A program made the position numbers and the translations under genes. Positions 8,925 to 20,089 of a stretch of DNA of 64,000 nucleotides are shown here, in pieces (position 1 is the first letter of the stretch; each line of letters opens with the position of its first letter). Origin of the DNA: Marinobacter similis (lineage in GTDB: Bacteria; Pseudomonadota; Gammaproteobacteria; Pseudomonadales; Oleiphilaceae). The DNA is taken from assembly GCF_000830985.1 (NCBI RefSeq), contig NZ_CP007151.1, positions 3,162,001 through 3,226,000 on the forward strand. The letters are read 5' to 3'. Below the pieces are notes generated by a model. That model did not search any database. It worked only from the letters and a program-made list of their open reading frames with translations, and had not been told where the DNA came from.

Positions 8925-10781
8925 TCAGACGTCTGCGGTTTCCGTGGAGATAAGATTGCGACTTTTGGGCACGAAAGACAATGACACCTCGACACCACCC
9001 TCATCTCGATTGCTTACCCTTACCTGTCCACCGAGCGTTCTCGCGCGGTCTTGCATGATAATAAGGCCGTAATGGCTAACGGGCTGGCCTTCCTCTGGAA
9101 GGCCTTTGCCATTATCCCGGACGAGAACTCTGACTCTCGGTGATTCAAAGACAACATCAACAGCAACCTCACTGGCATCCGCATGTTTGATCGCGTTGGC
9201 CAATCCCTCGCGGACAATCTGCAAGGTATGGATTTCCTCATTTGGCGATAACATATTGGGAGGCAGGTTGTATGTCAGCGACACCGGCTTATCCAAGCGT
9301 TCTGAAAACTCTCGGGCAGTGTGCCCAAGCGCCGTAAAGAGATCCGGCGTGTCCAGTTTAAGACGAAAGGTTGTTAGTAGTTCACGGAGTTGTCTGTAGG
9401 CGCTATTCAGCCCCGTGCTGAGTTCGTCCAGAATCGCGTCATGAGTCGCCTGTTTCTCCCCATCAATGTTGAGCCTTCGCAGACGGGCCACCTGCATTTT
9501 CAGATAGGAAAGCGACTGAGCCAAGGAATCGTGCAGTTCACGTGCGATGACCGTCCGCTCCTCAGCCAGGGTTAATTGCTGTTCTTCGTTATTCTGTTGT
9601 TCCAGATAGATCGCAGTGGCCAGCTGATCGCTCAGTGTCTCTAACAAGCGACGCGAGGTTTCAGATAGTGATTTTTCAGCGGGATACCAGACTTCCAGCG
9701 TCCCTAGCAGTTGTCCCGGAGTACCTATCGGTAGCAACAAACGCCGGCCATCGTTGTCTTCGGCCGGGAGCTCGTCGTATTGCTCTGACTTCACCAGGCA
9801 GGCATTACAATGATGATCCTTGCAGTAAAACGGACGTTCCCGAGTCGCCGTGGTCACTGCTCTCACGGGCTCGGGAGAGGTCTTGTCATGCAGGAAAATC
9901 TGAATGGGGCCAATGCCAAGCAGTTGCTCCAGTTGCTGAAGCATAGGCACTGCGCCATCGCATAGGTCATGGTTGGTAAACAGACTTCTGCTAGAGATAT
10001 GAAGGAGCTGCAACGCCGCGTGGCTTTTTTCCAGCTCTTCTGTCTTGGTTAAAACCCGCTTTTCCAGGTCATGGTAGGAGTGCGCCAGCTCACGGGCCAT
10101 GCTGTCAAACGCATCGCCGAGCTGAGCGAGTTCATCGCTTCCCTTGAGGTTAGCCCGCCGCGAAAAGTCCCGCTGCTGGATAGCTCCGGCGATCTCAACC
10201 AGTTTTCGAAGTGGGCGAAGCACCCGGCTCTTGAGGTCGAAAAACAAAGCAAAGACGATCACTATCGTAAAGGCAAGGCTGACTAACTGAATCAGGTGCA
10301 AGAGATCAATCCGCGCTTCAGTTCTTTCCTCCAACATGGCGACAAAACGATCTACTTCCCGGACATAGTCTTCGATAGTGAGGATTAGATCAGTGTTTAG
10401 CGGCTCCCCCGGTTCACGCGTTTCCAGGTAAGGCCTGACGCTTTCATTCCATACGCCGAGGAGGACCTGATGCTGAACCGATAATGGGTGGTCCTGAGTG
10501 TCAGGAATCGCCTGAGTGATGCCCAAGCTCGTCAGACTCTCAGTGTAAGACGCAATCAGTTCATCAAGCGCGATAGCATCAATCTCGCTGTCTGAAGCAC
10601 TCGCGGCTCGTGACAATAGCTGGAAGGCGCCCATTCGAAGCGCGCCAGACTGGTTAATCGCCGTGGCATTTCCCTCAATGCTTTTCGACACGAAAAGCGT
10701 GGCAGTCATACTCACCAAAGCGGTTAGCACGATAGCGCCAACTACGACTGTCAGCCGATTTACGAGCGAGGTTCTGGATTT
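8925..10781 (-). CDS. narX: Nitrate/nitrite sensor histidine kinase NarX
   Basis: About 618 residues in the inner membrane. One N-terminal helix (RLTVVVGAIVLTALVSM) is followed by the periplasmic P-box segment NATAINQSGALRMGAFQL, which binds nitrate in NarX. After a second helix (IQLVSLAFTIVIVFALFF) come HAMP and a central region with a cysteine cluster (YCKDHHCNACLVK). The HisKA_3 box is ARELHDSLAQSLSYLKMQ, and the N and G boxes follow (REGLANAIKHAD, DNGKGL). The start at 10781 (MKSRTSLVNR) is chosen because the helix follows directly; an upstream start at 10835 is possible. Divergent from the narK-type gene at 10950. Confidence 0.92.
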   Translation of the reverse strand, partial: KSRTSLVNRLTVVVGAIVLTALVSMTATLFVSKSIEGNATAINQSGALRMGAFQLLSRAASASDSEIDAIALDELIASYTESLTSLGITQAIPDTQDHPLSVQHQVLLGVWNESVRPYLETREPGEPLNTDLILTIEDYVREVDRFVAMLEERTEARIDLLHLIQLVSLAFTIVIVFALFFDLKSRVLRPLRKLVEIAGAIQQRDFSRRANLKGSDELAQLGDAFDSMARELAHSYHDLEKRVLTKTEELEKSHAALQLLHISSRSLFTNHDLCDGAVPMLQQLEQLLGIGPIQIFLHDKTSPEPVRAVTTATRERPFYCKDHHCNACLVKSEQYDELPAEDNDGRRLLLPIGTPGQLLGTLEVWYPAEKSLSETSRRLLETLSDQLATAIYLEQQNNEEQQLTLAEERTVIARELHDSLAQSLSYLKMQVARLRRLNIDGEKQATHDAILDELSTGLNSAYRQLRELLTTFRLKLDTPDLFTALGHTAREFSERLDKPVSLTYNLPPNMLSPNEEIHTLQIVREGLANAIKHADASEVAVDVVFESPRVRVLVRDNGKGLPEEGQPVSHYGLIIMQDRARTLGGQVRVSNRDEGGVEVSLSFVPKSRNLISTETADV

Positions 10782-10949
10782 CATCTCTAGGAATCTTGTC
10801 GGTTGTGGACTTTCGCCCATCGCTTTTGGCGTCAAGCTATCCCCAGTAGGTTAAACGCTTACCACCAAAGGTAGTCTCCCATCATAGTCTTTGACCGTTT
10901 GCACGGCAAAAGATGACACTGAAGTACCGGATTTTCAGGAAGAGCTGCC

Positions 10950-12235
10950 ATGGTGAGCGACTCAGTAGAAGGAGAAGATCAGCCTACTGGTCTGGCCATA
11001 GTTCTCCCGTTGGCACTGGCTGGTTTTGTCATTGCTTCAGGCTGTTGGACTTTGTTTGCCGTTGCCGGCGCGCACGTGCGCATGGAGTTGTCGCTGGGGA
11101 GCCTTGAATTTGGTCTCTTGCTGGCGATGCCTATGGCCGTGAGTGCGGTGCTGGCGATCCCCGCCGGCCTGACGGCGCAACGCATCGGTGCTCGAACGGT
11201 CATGCTTGCTTGTTTGGCTGGTTTAGCGATTTGCATGTGCGTCCTGTTGGTGGCTACGAGTTATTCAGCATACCTATTTGCAGCTGGAGGGCTCGGCCTC
11301 GCTGGTGGGTTTTACTGCGCCGGACTTCAGTTTGTGACCAGCCATTGCCAGCCCCGAAGGCTCGGGCTGGTACTGGGTGTTTTTGGTAGCGCTGTTACCG
11401 GAACCGGGCTCAACTACTACTTGGTCCCCCTTATTCATGAAGCATACGTCTGGAAAGGCGTGGCTCTGGCATACCTGGTTGTACTGGTTCTAGTACTCTT
11501 GCTGATGCTTTTACTGACATCCGCGGAGGATGCCGAACCCGAGTCAACAAAGCCGACCCGCACGGCTCTGCTTTTTCGCCGCGCGTGGTCAAACCAGAGC
11601 TGGCGCCTTTGCGCGTTTTTTGGTGTGGTTGCCGGTAGTTTCTTTTCCCTTGCACTCTGGTTGCCAGATTATCTGACCTCTCAGTTTCACCTAACGGCTC
11701 AGGCCGGCGCTCAGCTGGCTCAATGGTTTGTCATCCCCGGAGCCCTGGCTCAGATCGTCGGCGGCGCTCTTTCCGATCGTTCTGGAAGTACTCGGGTAAC
11801 AAGCCGAGCGTTGGTCATTGGTTTGGTTCCACTTTTTGTACTGTCATATCCGCCCATGACACTTTTTATTCAAGGCATAGATACCATGCTCCAAGTGGAA
11901 TTCGCCGTGCCCTTGCTCCTGGCTGTTTGTTTGGTAGTGACTCTGGCGTCGCCCTTGGATGCGCCATGGGAAGTCTGCAACGTCTGGTTATTTTGGAAGA
12001 CCCTCAACTGGCAGCGTTTTTTGCTGGCTTATTGCTGGTCAGTGCCTGCACGGTTGCCTTTCTGCTTCCAGTACTTTTCAGTGCCGTGACTGACGGACTA
12101 GGAATTCCCAGTGCCGCGTTCATGATCCTTTTTGGGCTACTTACAGCATGTCTCTGGCTTTTCATGAAGGCCCGGCGTGAACATGAGCGTAGATCCCTTC
12201 TCCAACGGGGTGTTAGCACCACCTACCACCAGTGA
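10950..12235 (+). CDS. narK: NarK-type nitrate/nitrite MFS porter (one frame break)
   Basis: About 428 residues after repair: an MFS porter of the short NarK1 kind, starting MVSDSVEGEDQPTGLAIVLP with AGGAAGAGC upstream. The C-terminal helices continue in another frame from about 11953. Adding one G (GGCGTCGCC to GGCGGTCGCC) joins VCLVVTLA to VALGCAMGSLQRL. The gene ends 123 bases before narG, in the same direction, matching the usual narK-narGHJI arrangement. Members of this short group are often proposed to act in nitrate/proton symport, but the direction is not visible here. Confidence 0.85.
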
Positions 12236-12239
12236 GGTA
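12224..12239. promoter_or_regulatory. Possible NarL-like site upstream of narG
   Basis: TACCACC-AG-TGAGGTA, a looser heptamer inverted pair 120 bases before narG, overlapping the end of the narK-type gene. It departs more from the consensus than the four strong sites. Confidence 0.25.
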
Positions 12240-12358
12240 GAGCCGGGTTATGAGGTAGTAACCACGCAGATTTCGCGGTTTTTCTCACACACAATGGTCT
12301 CAAATCGGAGCCGAATCGGAACTGCGATCCGGCAGACGGGCAGATGGAGAGCGAGACC

Positions 12359-15300
12359 ATGAGTCATTTGATCGACAAGCTGAGTTATTTCAGGAAAAAG
12401 CGTGAGCCGTTTGCCAACGGCCATGGCGAAACCCACGAAGTCAGTCGCGAGTGGGAAGACAGCTACCGCCAGCGCTGGCAGCACGACAAGATCGTGCGTT
12501 CCACCCACGGCGTAAACTGCACCGGCTCCTGCAGCTGGAAAATTTACGTCAAGAACGGCCTGGTTACCTGGGAAACCCAGCAAACCGATTACCCCCGTAC
12601 CCGCCCGGATCTGCCCAACCATGAGCCCGTGGTTGCCCCCGCGGCGCCAGCTACTCCTGGTACATGTACAGCGCCAACCGCCTGAAGTACCCGCTGATGC
12701 GCAAACATCTGATGAGGCTGTGGCGCGCGGCAAGAGTTGAGCACAAGGATCCGGTGGATGCCTGGGCCTCCATTGTTGAAGACCCCAGCAAAACGGCGGA
12801 ATACAAGCCTCGCCGGGGTATGGGCGGGTTCGTGCGTTCCAGCTGGGACGAAGTCAACGAGCTGATTGGCGCCTCCAACGTCTACACCGCCAAAAAGCAT
12901 GGCCCGGACCGCATCATCGGCTTCTCGCCCATTCCTGCCATGTCCATGGTCTCCTACGCAGCCGGCAGCCGTTACCTGTCCATGATCGGCGGCGTGTGCA
13001 TGAGCTTCTATGACTGGTACTGTGACCTGCCGCCTGCCTCCCCGCAAACCTGGGGTGAGCAGACCGACGTGCCGGAATCCGCCGACTGGTACAACTCCGG
13101 GTACATCATTGCCTGGGGTTCCAACGTACCCCAGACCCGTACCCCGGATGCCCACTTCTTCACGGAAGTTCGCTACAAGGGTACCAAGACCGTCGCCATT
13201 ACTCCGGATTACGCCGAAGTCTCCAAGCTGTCCGACGAGTGGATGAACCCCAAGCAGGGTACCGATGCTGCTCTGGGTATGGCCATGGGTCACGTGATCC
13301 TGAAAGAGTTCCACGTCGACAACCCCAGTGAGTACTTCACTGATTACGTCCGTCGGTACACCGACATGCCCTATCTGTCATGCTGGACGAAAAGGACGAT
13401 GGCAGCTTCGTGCCGGGCCGCTTCCTGCGCGCCAGCGATCTGGTGGATGGCCTGGGTGAAGAAAACAATCCCGAGTGGAAAACCATCGCCATTGATGAAG
13501 CCTCCGGTGAACTGACGGCTCCCAATGGTTCCATTGGTTACCGCTGGGGTCAGAAGGGCAAGTGGAATCTGAAGCAGACTGCCAAGGGCTCCGACGTTAA
13601 TCTGCAGCTGTCCATGGTCGAGAAGCACGATGATGTTGTAGACGTTGCCTTCCCGTATTTCGGTGGCATCGAGCACGACCACTTCAAGCACGTGGAAATC
13701 AAGGACGTCCTCAAGCACAAGCTGGGTACCCGCAAGGTGCAGCTGGCCGATGGTTCCGAAGGGCGCGTGGTTACCGTCTATGACCTGATGGTGGCCAACT
13801 ACGGCATCAGCCGCGGCCTGGGCGAGGATGACGGCGCCACCTCCTATGACGAAGTGAAGCCTTACACCCCGGCCTGGCAGGAAAAGATCACCGGCGTCCC
13901 CGCCGAGAAAGTGATCCGCATTGCCCGTGAGTTTGCCGATAACGCCGACAAGACCAAGGGTCGTTCCATGGTCATCGTGGGTGCCGGTATGAACCACTGG
14001 TACCACATGGATATGAACTACCGCGGCCTGATCAACATGCTGATCATGTGTGGTTGTATTGGCCAGAGCGGTGGCGGCTGGGCGCACTATGTTGGCCAGG
14101 AAAAGCTGCGGCCGCAGACTGGCTGGCAGCCGCTGGCCTTTGGCCTGGATTGGCAGCGTCCACCCCGGCACATGAACTCCACCTCCTTTTTTTACGCCCA
14201 CTCCGGTCAGTGGCGCTACGAGAAGCTGGGTGTCGATGAAATACTGTCGCCGCTGGCGGACAAGTCCAAATTCGGTGGCAGCCTGATCGATTACAACGTC
14301 CGTGCCGAGCGCATGGGCTGGCTTCCGTCCGCGCCGCAGCTTAACCGCAACCCTCTGGGTATTGCTGCCGAGGCCGAACAGGCAGGCATGGAAGTGGCTG
14401 ACTACGTCGCCCAGTCCATGAAAGACGGTTCCCTGGCCTTTGCCAGTGAAGATCCGGAAGCGCCTCAAAACCACCCGCGCAATATGTTCATCTGGCGTTC
14501 GAATCTGCTGGGTTCCTCCGGCAAGGGCCACGAGTACATGCTGAAGTACCTGCTGGGCACCAAGAGCGGTCTGCAGGGCAAGGATCTGGGCCACGAAGGT
14601 GGCGCCAAGCCCAAAGAGGTCAAATGGCATGACGAGGCGCCGGAAGGCAAGCTCGACCTGCTGGTGACCCTGGATTTCCGCATGTCCACCACCTGTCTGT
14701 ACTCGGACATTGTTCTGCCCACGGCCACCTGGTACGAGAAGAACGATCTGAACACGTCCGACATGCATCCGTTCATCCACGCTGACCGCCGCCACCGATC
14801 CGGCCTGGGAAGCGCGCAGTGACTGGGAAATATACAAGGGCATCGCCAAGTCGTTCAGCAAGGCCGCCGAAGGTCATCTGGGGGTCGAAAAAGACGTGGT
14901 TACCCTGCCGCTGCTGCACGACGCGCCAGCTGAGCTGGGCCAGCCGTTCGACGTGAAGGACTGGAAGCACGGCGAGTGTGACCTGATCCCGGGCAAAACC
15001 GCGCCCAACTTCATCACCGTAGAGCGGGATTACCCGAACACCTACGCACGGTTTACCTCTCTCGGCCCCTTGATGGACAAGCTGGGTAACGGTGGCAAGG
15101 GCATCAGCTGGAATACCGAAAAGGAAGTGAACTTCCTCAAGGAGCTGAACTACACCCACATCGACGGCGCCAACGCCGGTCGGCCAAAAATCGAAAGCGC
15201 CATCGATGCCGCAGAAGTGATTCTGACCCTGGCACCGGAAACCAACGGCCAGGTGGCGGTAAAGGCCTGGGCAGCGTTGTCAGAAATGACCGGCCTGGAC

Positions 15301-16098
15301 CACACCCACCTGGCGAAAAACAAGGAAGAGGAGAAAATCCGCTTCCGGGATGTGGTGGCGCAACCTCGCAAGATCATTTCCAGCCCCACCTGGTCTGGCC
15401 TGGAAGATGAGCACGTGTCTTACAACGCCGGCTACACCAACGTCCACGAGCTGATCCCCTGGCGCACCCTGACCGGACGCCAACAGTTCTACCAGGACCA
15501 TGAGTGGATGCGGGCCTTTGGTGAGAGCTTGCTGGTGTACCGTCCGCCGATCAACACCAAGGCCGCTGCGCCGATGTTGGGCGCCAAGCCCAACGGCAAT
15601 CCGGAGAAGGCGCTGAACTGGATCACCCCGCACCAGAAGTGGGGCATCCACAGTACCTACAGCGACAACCTCTTGATGCTGACGCTGTCCCGCGGTGGCC
15701 CGATTGTCTGGCTGAGTGAAGACGACGCCCGCGAGATTGGTGTTGAAGACAACGACTGGATCGAGCTGTTCAACGCCAACGGTGCCATCGCCGCCCGCGC
15801 GGTAGTCAGCCAGCGTGTCATGCCCGGCATGGTGATGATGTACCACGCCCAGGAGCGGATCGTGAACATTCCCGGCTCCGAAGTGACCGGAACGCGAGGT
15901 GGTATTCACAACTCGGTGACCCGGGTGTGTCCGAAGCCAACCCACATGATCGGTGGTTACGCCCAGTATTCCTACGGCTTCAACTACTACGGCACCGTAG
16001 GATCCAACCGCGACGAATTCGTGGTGGTGCGCAAGATGCACAACGTCGACTGGCTCGACGGTGAAGGCAACGACGATGTCCAGGAGGCAGTGAAATGA
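12359..16098 (+). CDS. narG: Respiratory nitrate reductase alpha subunit (three frame breaks)
   Basis: Catalytic molybdenum subunit of membrane-bound nitrate reductase, cytoplasmic face. After repair it is about 1247 residues, the same length as E. coli NarG. The FS0 cluster ligands H50, C54, C58 and C93 are present ([26 protein letters not shown]). The segment [13 protein letters not shown] holds the Mo-ligand aspartate region. Start 12359 (MSHLIDKL) follows GGAGA. Breaks lie near 12631 (CCC for CCCC), 13379 (CTGTC for CTGGTC) and 14785 (two bases missing in CACCCGCTG). Outside these points the sequence is intact, so they look like sequence errors. It overlaps narH by four bases. Confidence 0.96.
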
Positions 16099-17669
16099 AA
16101 ATCCGTTCCCAAGTCGGCATGGTGCTGAACCTCGACAAGTGCATTGGTTGCCACACCTGTTCAGTGACTTGCAAAAACGTGTGGACCAGCCGGGAAGGCA
16201 TGGAATACGCCTGGTTCAACAACGTCGAGACCAAGCCCGGTATCGGCTATCCCAAAGAGTGGGAGAACCAGGACAAGTGGAAGGGCGGCTGGATGCGTGA
16301 CAGCTCCGGCAAGATCCGCCCGAAAATCGGGGGCCGTTTCCGGGTCCTGGCGAACATTTTCGCCAACCCGGACCTGCCGGAAATTGACGACTACTACGAG
16401 CCGTTCGACTTCGATTACCAGCACCTGCATACCGCCGGTGACAGTAAGCATCAACCAGTTGCACGGCCGCGCTCGCTGATTTCCGGCGAGCGCATGAAGA
16501 AGATCGAGTGGGGCCCGAACTGGGAAGAGATCCTCGGTACCGAGTTCGCCAAGCGCCGTAAGGACAAGAACTTTGACCAGGTGCAGGCGGATATATACGG
16601 ACAGTTCGAAAACACCTTCATGATGTACCTGCCGCGCTTGTGCGAGCACTGCCTGAATCCTGCATGTGTTGCCAGCTGCCCGAGCGGTGCCATTTATAAG
16701 CGTGAGGAAGACGGCATCGTCCTGATCGATCAGGACAAGTGTCGTGGCTGGCGGATGTGTGTCTCGGGCTGCCCGTACAAGAAGATCTACTTCAACTGGA
16801 AAACCGGCAAGTCCGAAAAGTGCATTTTCTGCTACCCGCGTATTGAAGCTGGCATGCCGACCGTGTGCTCCGAGACTTGCGTTGGTCGGATTCGCTACTT
16901 GGGTGTGCTGCTCTACGACGCCGACCGTATCGAGGAAGTGGCCAGCGCTCCGGGCGAGCATGAGCTCTACGAAAAGCAGCTGGAAATTTTCCTGGACCCA
17001 TTCGATCCGAAAGTGATCGAGCAGGCGAAAAAAGACGGCATTCCGATGAATGTCATCGAAGCAGCCCAGCAGAGCCCGGTTTACAAGATGGCGGTGGATT
17101 GGAAACTGGCCCTGCCGCTGCACCCTGAATACCGCACCCTGCCTATGGTCTGGTACGTGCCACCCTTGAGCCCGATTCAGTCTGCAGCGGAAGCCGGAAA
17201 GGTCGAATTTGACGGCGTTCTGCCCAAGATCGAAAGCTTGCGAATCCCGGTGAAGTACCTGGCCAACCTGCTCACCGCCGGTGACGAGAAGCCGGTGGTT
17301 CTGGCCCTGAAGCGGATCATGGCCATGCGTCTGTACAAGCGTGCCGAAACCGTTGATGGCAAGGAAGACCTGCGAGCGTTGGAGGAAGCCGGGCTGACTA
17401 AGGCCCAGGCGGACGAGATGTACCGCTACCTGGCCATCGCCAACTACGAAGATCGCTTTGTGATCCCGACGAGCCATCGCGAACTGGCCAAAGAGGCTTT
17501 CCCGGATGCCACTGCCTATACCGAGCGTAATGGTTGCGGCTTTAGCTTTGGCGACGGCTGCAACGGCGACAGCGAATTCAACATGTTCGGTGGTCGCAAG
17601 CAGACCACAAGCATGGTGCAAAAGCTGGCGACCGTGAAGCAGGTTGACCCGAAACAGCTGCAGGAATAA
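16095..17669 (+). CDS. narH: Respiratory nitrate reductase beta subunit
   Basis: A 524-residue iron-sulfur subunit passing electrons from NarI heme to NarG. The first cysteine group is C16, C19, C22, C26 (KCIGCHTCSVTCKNVW). Further groups follow at CEHCLNPACVASCP, at CRGWRMCVSGCPYKK (with the tryptophan that marks the 3Fe-4S site) and at KCIFCYPRIEAGMPTVCSETC. Length agrees with the family (about 510). The start ATG overlaps the narG stop (ATGA), which indicates translational coupling. The reading frame is unbroken, in contrast to narG and narJ on either side. Confidence 0.97.
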   Translation: MKIRSQVGMVLNLDKCIGCHTCSVTCKNVWTSREGMEYAWFNNVETKPGIGYPKEWENQDKWKGGWMRDSSGKIRPKIGGRFRVLANIFANPDLPEIDDYYEPFDFDYQHLHTAGDSKHQPVARPRSLISGERMKKIEWGPNWEEILGTEFAKRRKDKNFDQVQADIYGQFENTFMMYLPRLCEHCLNPACVASCPSGAIYKREEDGIVLIDQDKCRGWRMCVSGCPYKKIYFNWKTGKSEKCIFCYPRIEAGMPTVCSETCVGRIRYLGVLLYDADRIEEVASAPGEHELYEKQLEIFLDPFDPKVIEQAKKDGIPMNVIEAAQQSPVYKMAVDWKLALPLHPEYRTLPMVWYVPPLSPIQSAAEAGKVEFDGVLPKIESLRIPVKYLANLLTAGDEKPVVLALKRIMAMRLYKRAETVDGKEDLRALEEAGLTKAQADEMYRYLAIANYEDRFVIPTSHRELAKEAFPDATAYTERNGCGFSFGDGCNGDSEFNMFGGRKQTTSMVQKLATVKQVDPKQLQE

Positions 17670-17679
17670 GGAGGCCAAA

Positions 17680-18419
17680 ATGCAACTTTTAAAAGTACTG
17701 GCACGAGTTCTGGAGTACCCCACAGAAGAACTCCAGGCCTCCCAGGACGCTCTGGTGGCTGCTGTTCTTGAGGACAGCAGACTACCGAGGCAGAACAAGG
17801 AGCAGCTGCTTCGTTGTGTGGAAAAGCTGTGTGACGGAGATCTGTTGGATCTTCAGGAAGCCTATGTAGCACCTTCGATAAGGGCCGGGCGACGTCCCTG
17901 CTGCTGTTCGAACACGTGCACGGCGAATCCCGCGACCGTGGCCAGGCCATGGTGGACCTGATGGAGCAGTACCGCACCAATGGGCTGGAGATAGATGCGA
18001 GGGAGCTGCCGGACTACCTGCCACTGTTCCTGGAGTATCTGTCCACACGCCCCTGGGACGAGATCCGCAACTGGCTGGAGGATATTCACCACATCCTCGG
18101 ATTGCTCGGGGAGCGCCTATACCAGCGGGAAAGCTTTTATCACGTGGTGATGGATTCCCTGCTGATGCTGTCTGGCCGAACGGCCGATCGCCAGGAGCTG
18201 GCCCAGATCGTGGCTTCGGAAGAGCGCGACGACACCCCGGAGGCTTTGGACAAAGTCTGGGAAGAGGAAATGGTGAAATTTGTCGATGATCAGGGCAGCT
18301 CCTGCAGTACCGGTAGCGTTGTAGGTCAGCGCCGTCGTGAACTGGAACAGACCCAGACCATTCACCTGAGCGATCAGCTGATCACGGATGCAACGCCCCG
18401 TCAGGCAGGGCGCGCCTGA
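17680..18419 (+). CDS. narJ: Nitrate reductase assembly chaperone NarJ (one frame break)
   Basis: About 246 residues after repair. It is the cytoplasmic chaperone needed for insertion of the molybdenum cofactor into NarGH before membrane attachment; it is not part of the final enzyme. The ATG at 17680 follows AAGGAGGCC. The first part reads LLKVLARVLEYPTEELQ. Near 17871 the frame breaks, and restoring one A (GCACC to GCAACC) joins QEAYVA to TFDKGRATSLLLFEHVHGES, a conserved NarJ segment, then DYLPLFLEYLS. Fourth in a narGHJI order, 20 bases before narI. Confidence 0.93.
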
Positions 18420-18439
18420 GGGCGCAGGAGGAAACGAAA

Positions 18440-19120
18440 ATGATGTCTTATATGAACACACTACTATTCGGGGTTTACCCCTATATAGCCATTACCATCC
18501 TGGTGCTCGGCACCTGGGCCCGCTATGACCAGGGGCAGTTCACCTGGAAAGCGCATTCCAGCCAAATGCTGCGCAAGAAAAACATGGTCATGGCGAGCGT
18601 CCTGTTCCACGTTGGCGTACTGGTAATCTTCTTCGGTCACCTTGTAGGTCTGCTGACACCGCACGCGTTGTATGAGCCATTCATGACCCCCGGTACCAAG
18701 CAGGTCATGGCCATTGTAGTAGGCGGCATTGCCGGTGCTATGGCGTTGGTGGGCGGCATCATGCTGGCCTGGCGGCGCCTGACCGATCCAAGAGTGCAGG
18801 CAAGCAGCAGCTTCGCTGACAATCTGGTGATTCTGATTCTCGTGGCACAGCTGGGCCTGGGGATGGCCACCATATTGCCAACTCTGGACCACCTGGATGG
18901 CAGCACTATGTTGAAATTCTCCGCCTGGGCTCAGGGGATCTTCACGCTACAAGGCGGAGTTGCCGGCTATATCGAAGACGTGCACTGGATCTACAAGACT
19001 CATATCTTCCTGGGCCTCACGATCTTTGCACTTTTCCCGTTCACCCGTCTGGTACACATGCTGAGCGTGCCTGTGGAGTACTTCGGTCGGAAATACCAGG
19101 TCGTACGTAAGCGGGCATAA
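18440..19120 (+). CDS. narI: Respiratory nitrate reductase gamma subunit (cytochrome b)
   Basis: A 226-residue inner-membrane diheme cytochrome b that oxidises quinol on the periplasmic side and passes electrons to NarH. Five hydrophobic helices are visible. Heme ligands are H57 and H67 in LFHVGVLVIFFGHLVG, and two more histidines in the last helix region (KTHIFLGLT and TRLVHMLSVP, about residues 188 and 206). Length equals the family norm. GCAGGAGG precedes the start codon. Confidence 0.96.
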   Translation: MMSYMNTLLFGVYPYIAITILVLGTWARYDQGQFTWKAHSSQMLRKKNMVMASVLFHVGVLVIFFGHLVGLLTPHALYEPFMTPGTKQVMAIVVGGIAGAMALVGGIMLAWRRLTDPRVQASSSFADNLVILILVAQLGLGMATILPTLDHLDGSTMLKFSAWAQGIFTLQGGVAGYIEDVHWIYKTHIFLGLTIFALFPFTRLVHMLSVPVEYFGRKYQVVRKRA

Positions 19121-19153
19121 GGCGCGGACGAGGCGCATTAAAGGAGAATAGTC

Positions 19154-19959
19154 ATGCAACTGATTCCTGTAGGCGATGCAGAAAAGCCTAGAAACCAGTT
19201 CCCGCCGGTTTACGTCGGTGACACCCTGATTGACGCAGACGCGATCGCCCGGGAAATGCAGCATCATCCTGCGGAAGAGGCTGTCGAGGCTTGGCATGAG
19301 GCGGCAAAAAGTCTGGCGATTCGTGAAATCCTCCTGCAGCAGGCCGCCCGCCTGGGGCTTGAGAGCATGGCCGATGAAGAGGACCGTATTGCGGCGTTGT
19401 TGGAGCGGGAGCTGGATGTTCCCGACCTGACCGAGCAGGATTGCGAGCGCTTTTATCGGGCCAATCCGGGACGGTTCTGCAGCCCGACGTTGATGGCCGT
19501 CAGTCACATTCTGTTGGCGGCGGCGCCGGACGATGTCGAAGAGCGTCTTCGCCAGGAAGAAGCGAGCCGTCAACTGTTGTCATCGCTGCTGGATGGCCGC
19601 GCGCAATTCGGCGCGCTGGCCAAGCAGTATTCAGCCTGCGAATCCCGCCACCAGGCGGGCAGTCTTGGCAGATCAGCAAAGGCCAGACCGTCGACGAGTT
19701 CGAGCGCCCGGTGCTGTCACTCCAGGAAGGATTGCATCCGGAACTGATCGAAACCCGGTATGGCTGGCACATTGTCTACGTTGATCAACGAATTGAAGGG
19801 AAACAGCTGCCTTACGAGCACGTCAAACCCCAGATACGGCAGTATCTGAGTGAGAGTGTGACTCGCCGCGCTTTCCGCCAGTACTTGCAAGTATTGGCGG
19901 CGGAAACCGGGGTGACAGGGGTCGACCTGGAGCTGCCGGACTCGCCCTTAATGCAGTAA
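19154..19959 (+). CDS. Parvulin-type peptidyl-prolyl isomerase of the nar operon (one frame break)
   Basis: About 268 residues after repair. An N-terminal helical region (PPVYVGDTLIDADAIAREMQ) precedes a parvulin domain: VSHILLAAAPDDVEERL, then GSLGQISKGQTVDEFERPVLSL and ETRYGWHIVYVDQR. The break near 19671 is removed by one extra G (TTGGCAG to TTGGGCAG). There is no evident signal peptide, so it is likely cytoplasmic. It resembles NifM-like PpiC proteins that follow narI in Pseudomonas; a role in folding the nitrate reductase is inferred from position. AAGGAGAATAG precedes the ATG, and a long hairpin follows the gene, which closes the operon. Confidence 0.85.
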
Positions 19960-19981
19960 TGGACCGATCCAAGACGGCAGT

Positions 19982-20013
19982 GGTCGGCGGACGAAACTCT
20001 TCTTCCGCCGACC
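19982..20013 (+). terminator. Hairpin closing the narGHJI operon
   Basis: GGTCGGCGGA and TCCGCCGACC form a perfect ten-base-pair stem with a 12-base loop, 22 bases after the isomerase stop. It has no marked T-run. Confidence 0.55.
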
Positions 20014-20089
20014 GCTATCCCTAAGGCTGTTTTGCACCACCTTTCGCCCTTAGCATCAATTTGCGAAGTTTGGCTTGGGACACGTTCTC

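Noticed and set aside
13371..14861. Long minus-strand open frame (496 codons) opposite narG
   Set aside because: It mirrors narG codon structure in a GC-rich gene, resembles no known protein and has no ribosome-binding site. A frame shadow.
12359..16098. narG and the other broken genes as true pseudogenes or programmed frameshifts
   Set aside because: Breaks occur in many unrelated genes, always at short runs, with no slippery-site or stimulator pattern, and motifs resume at once. Sequence error is simpler.
16161..17798. Long minus-strand open frame (545 codons) opposite narH and narJ
   Set aside because: narH on the other strand has all its cysteine motifs; the reverse frame is low in recognisable structure and is a shadow.
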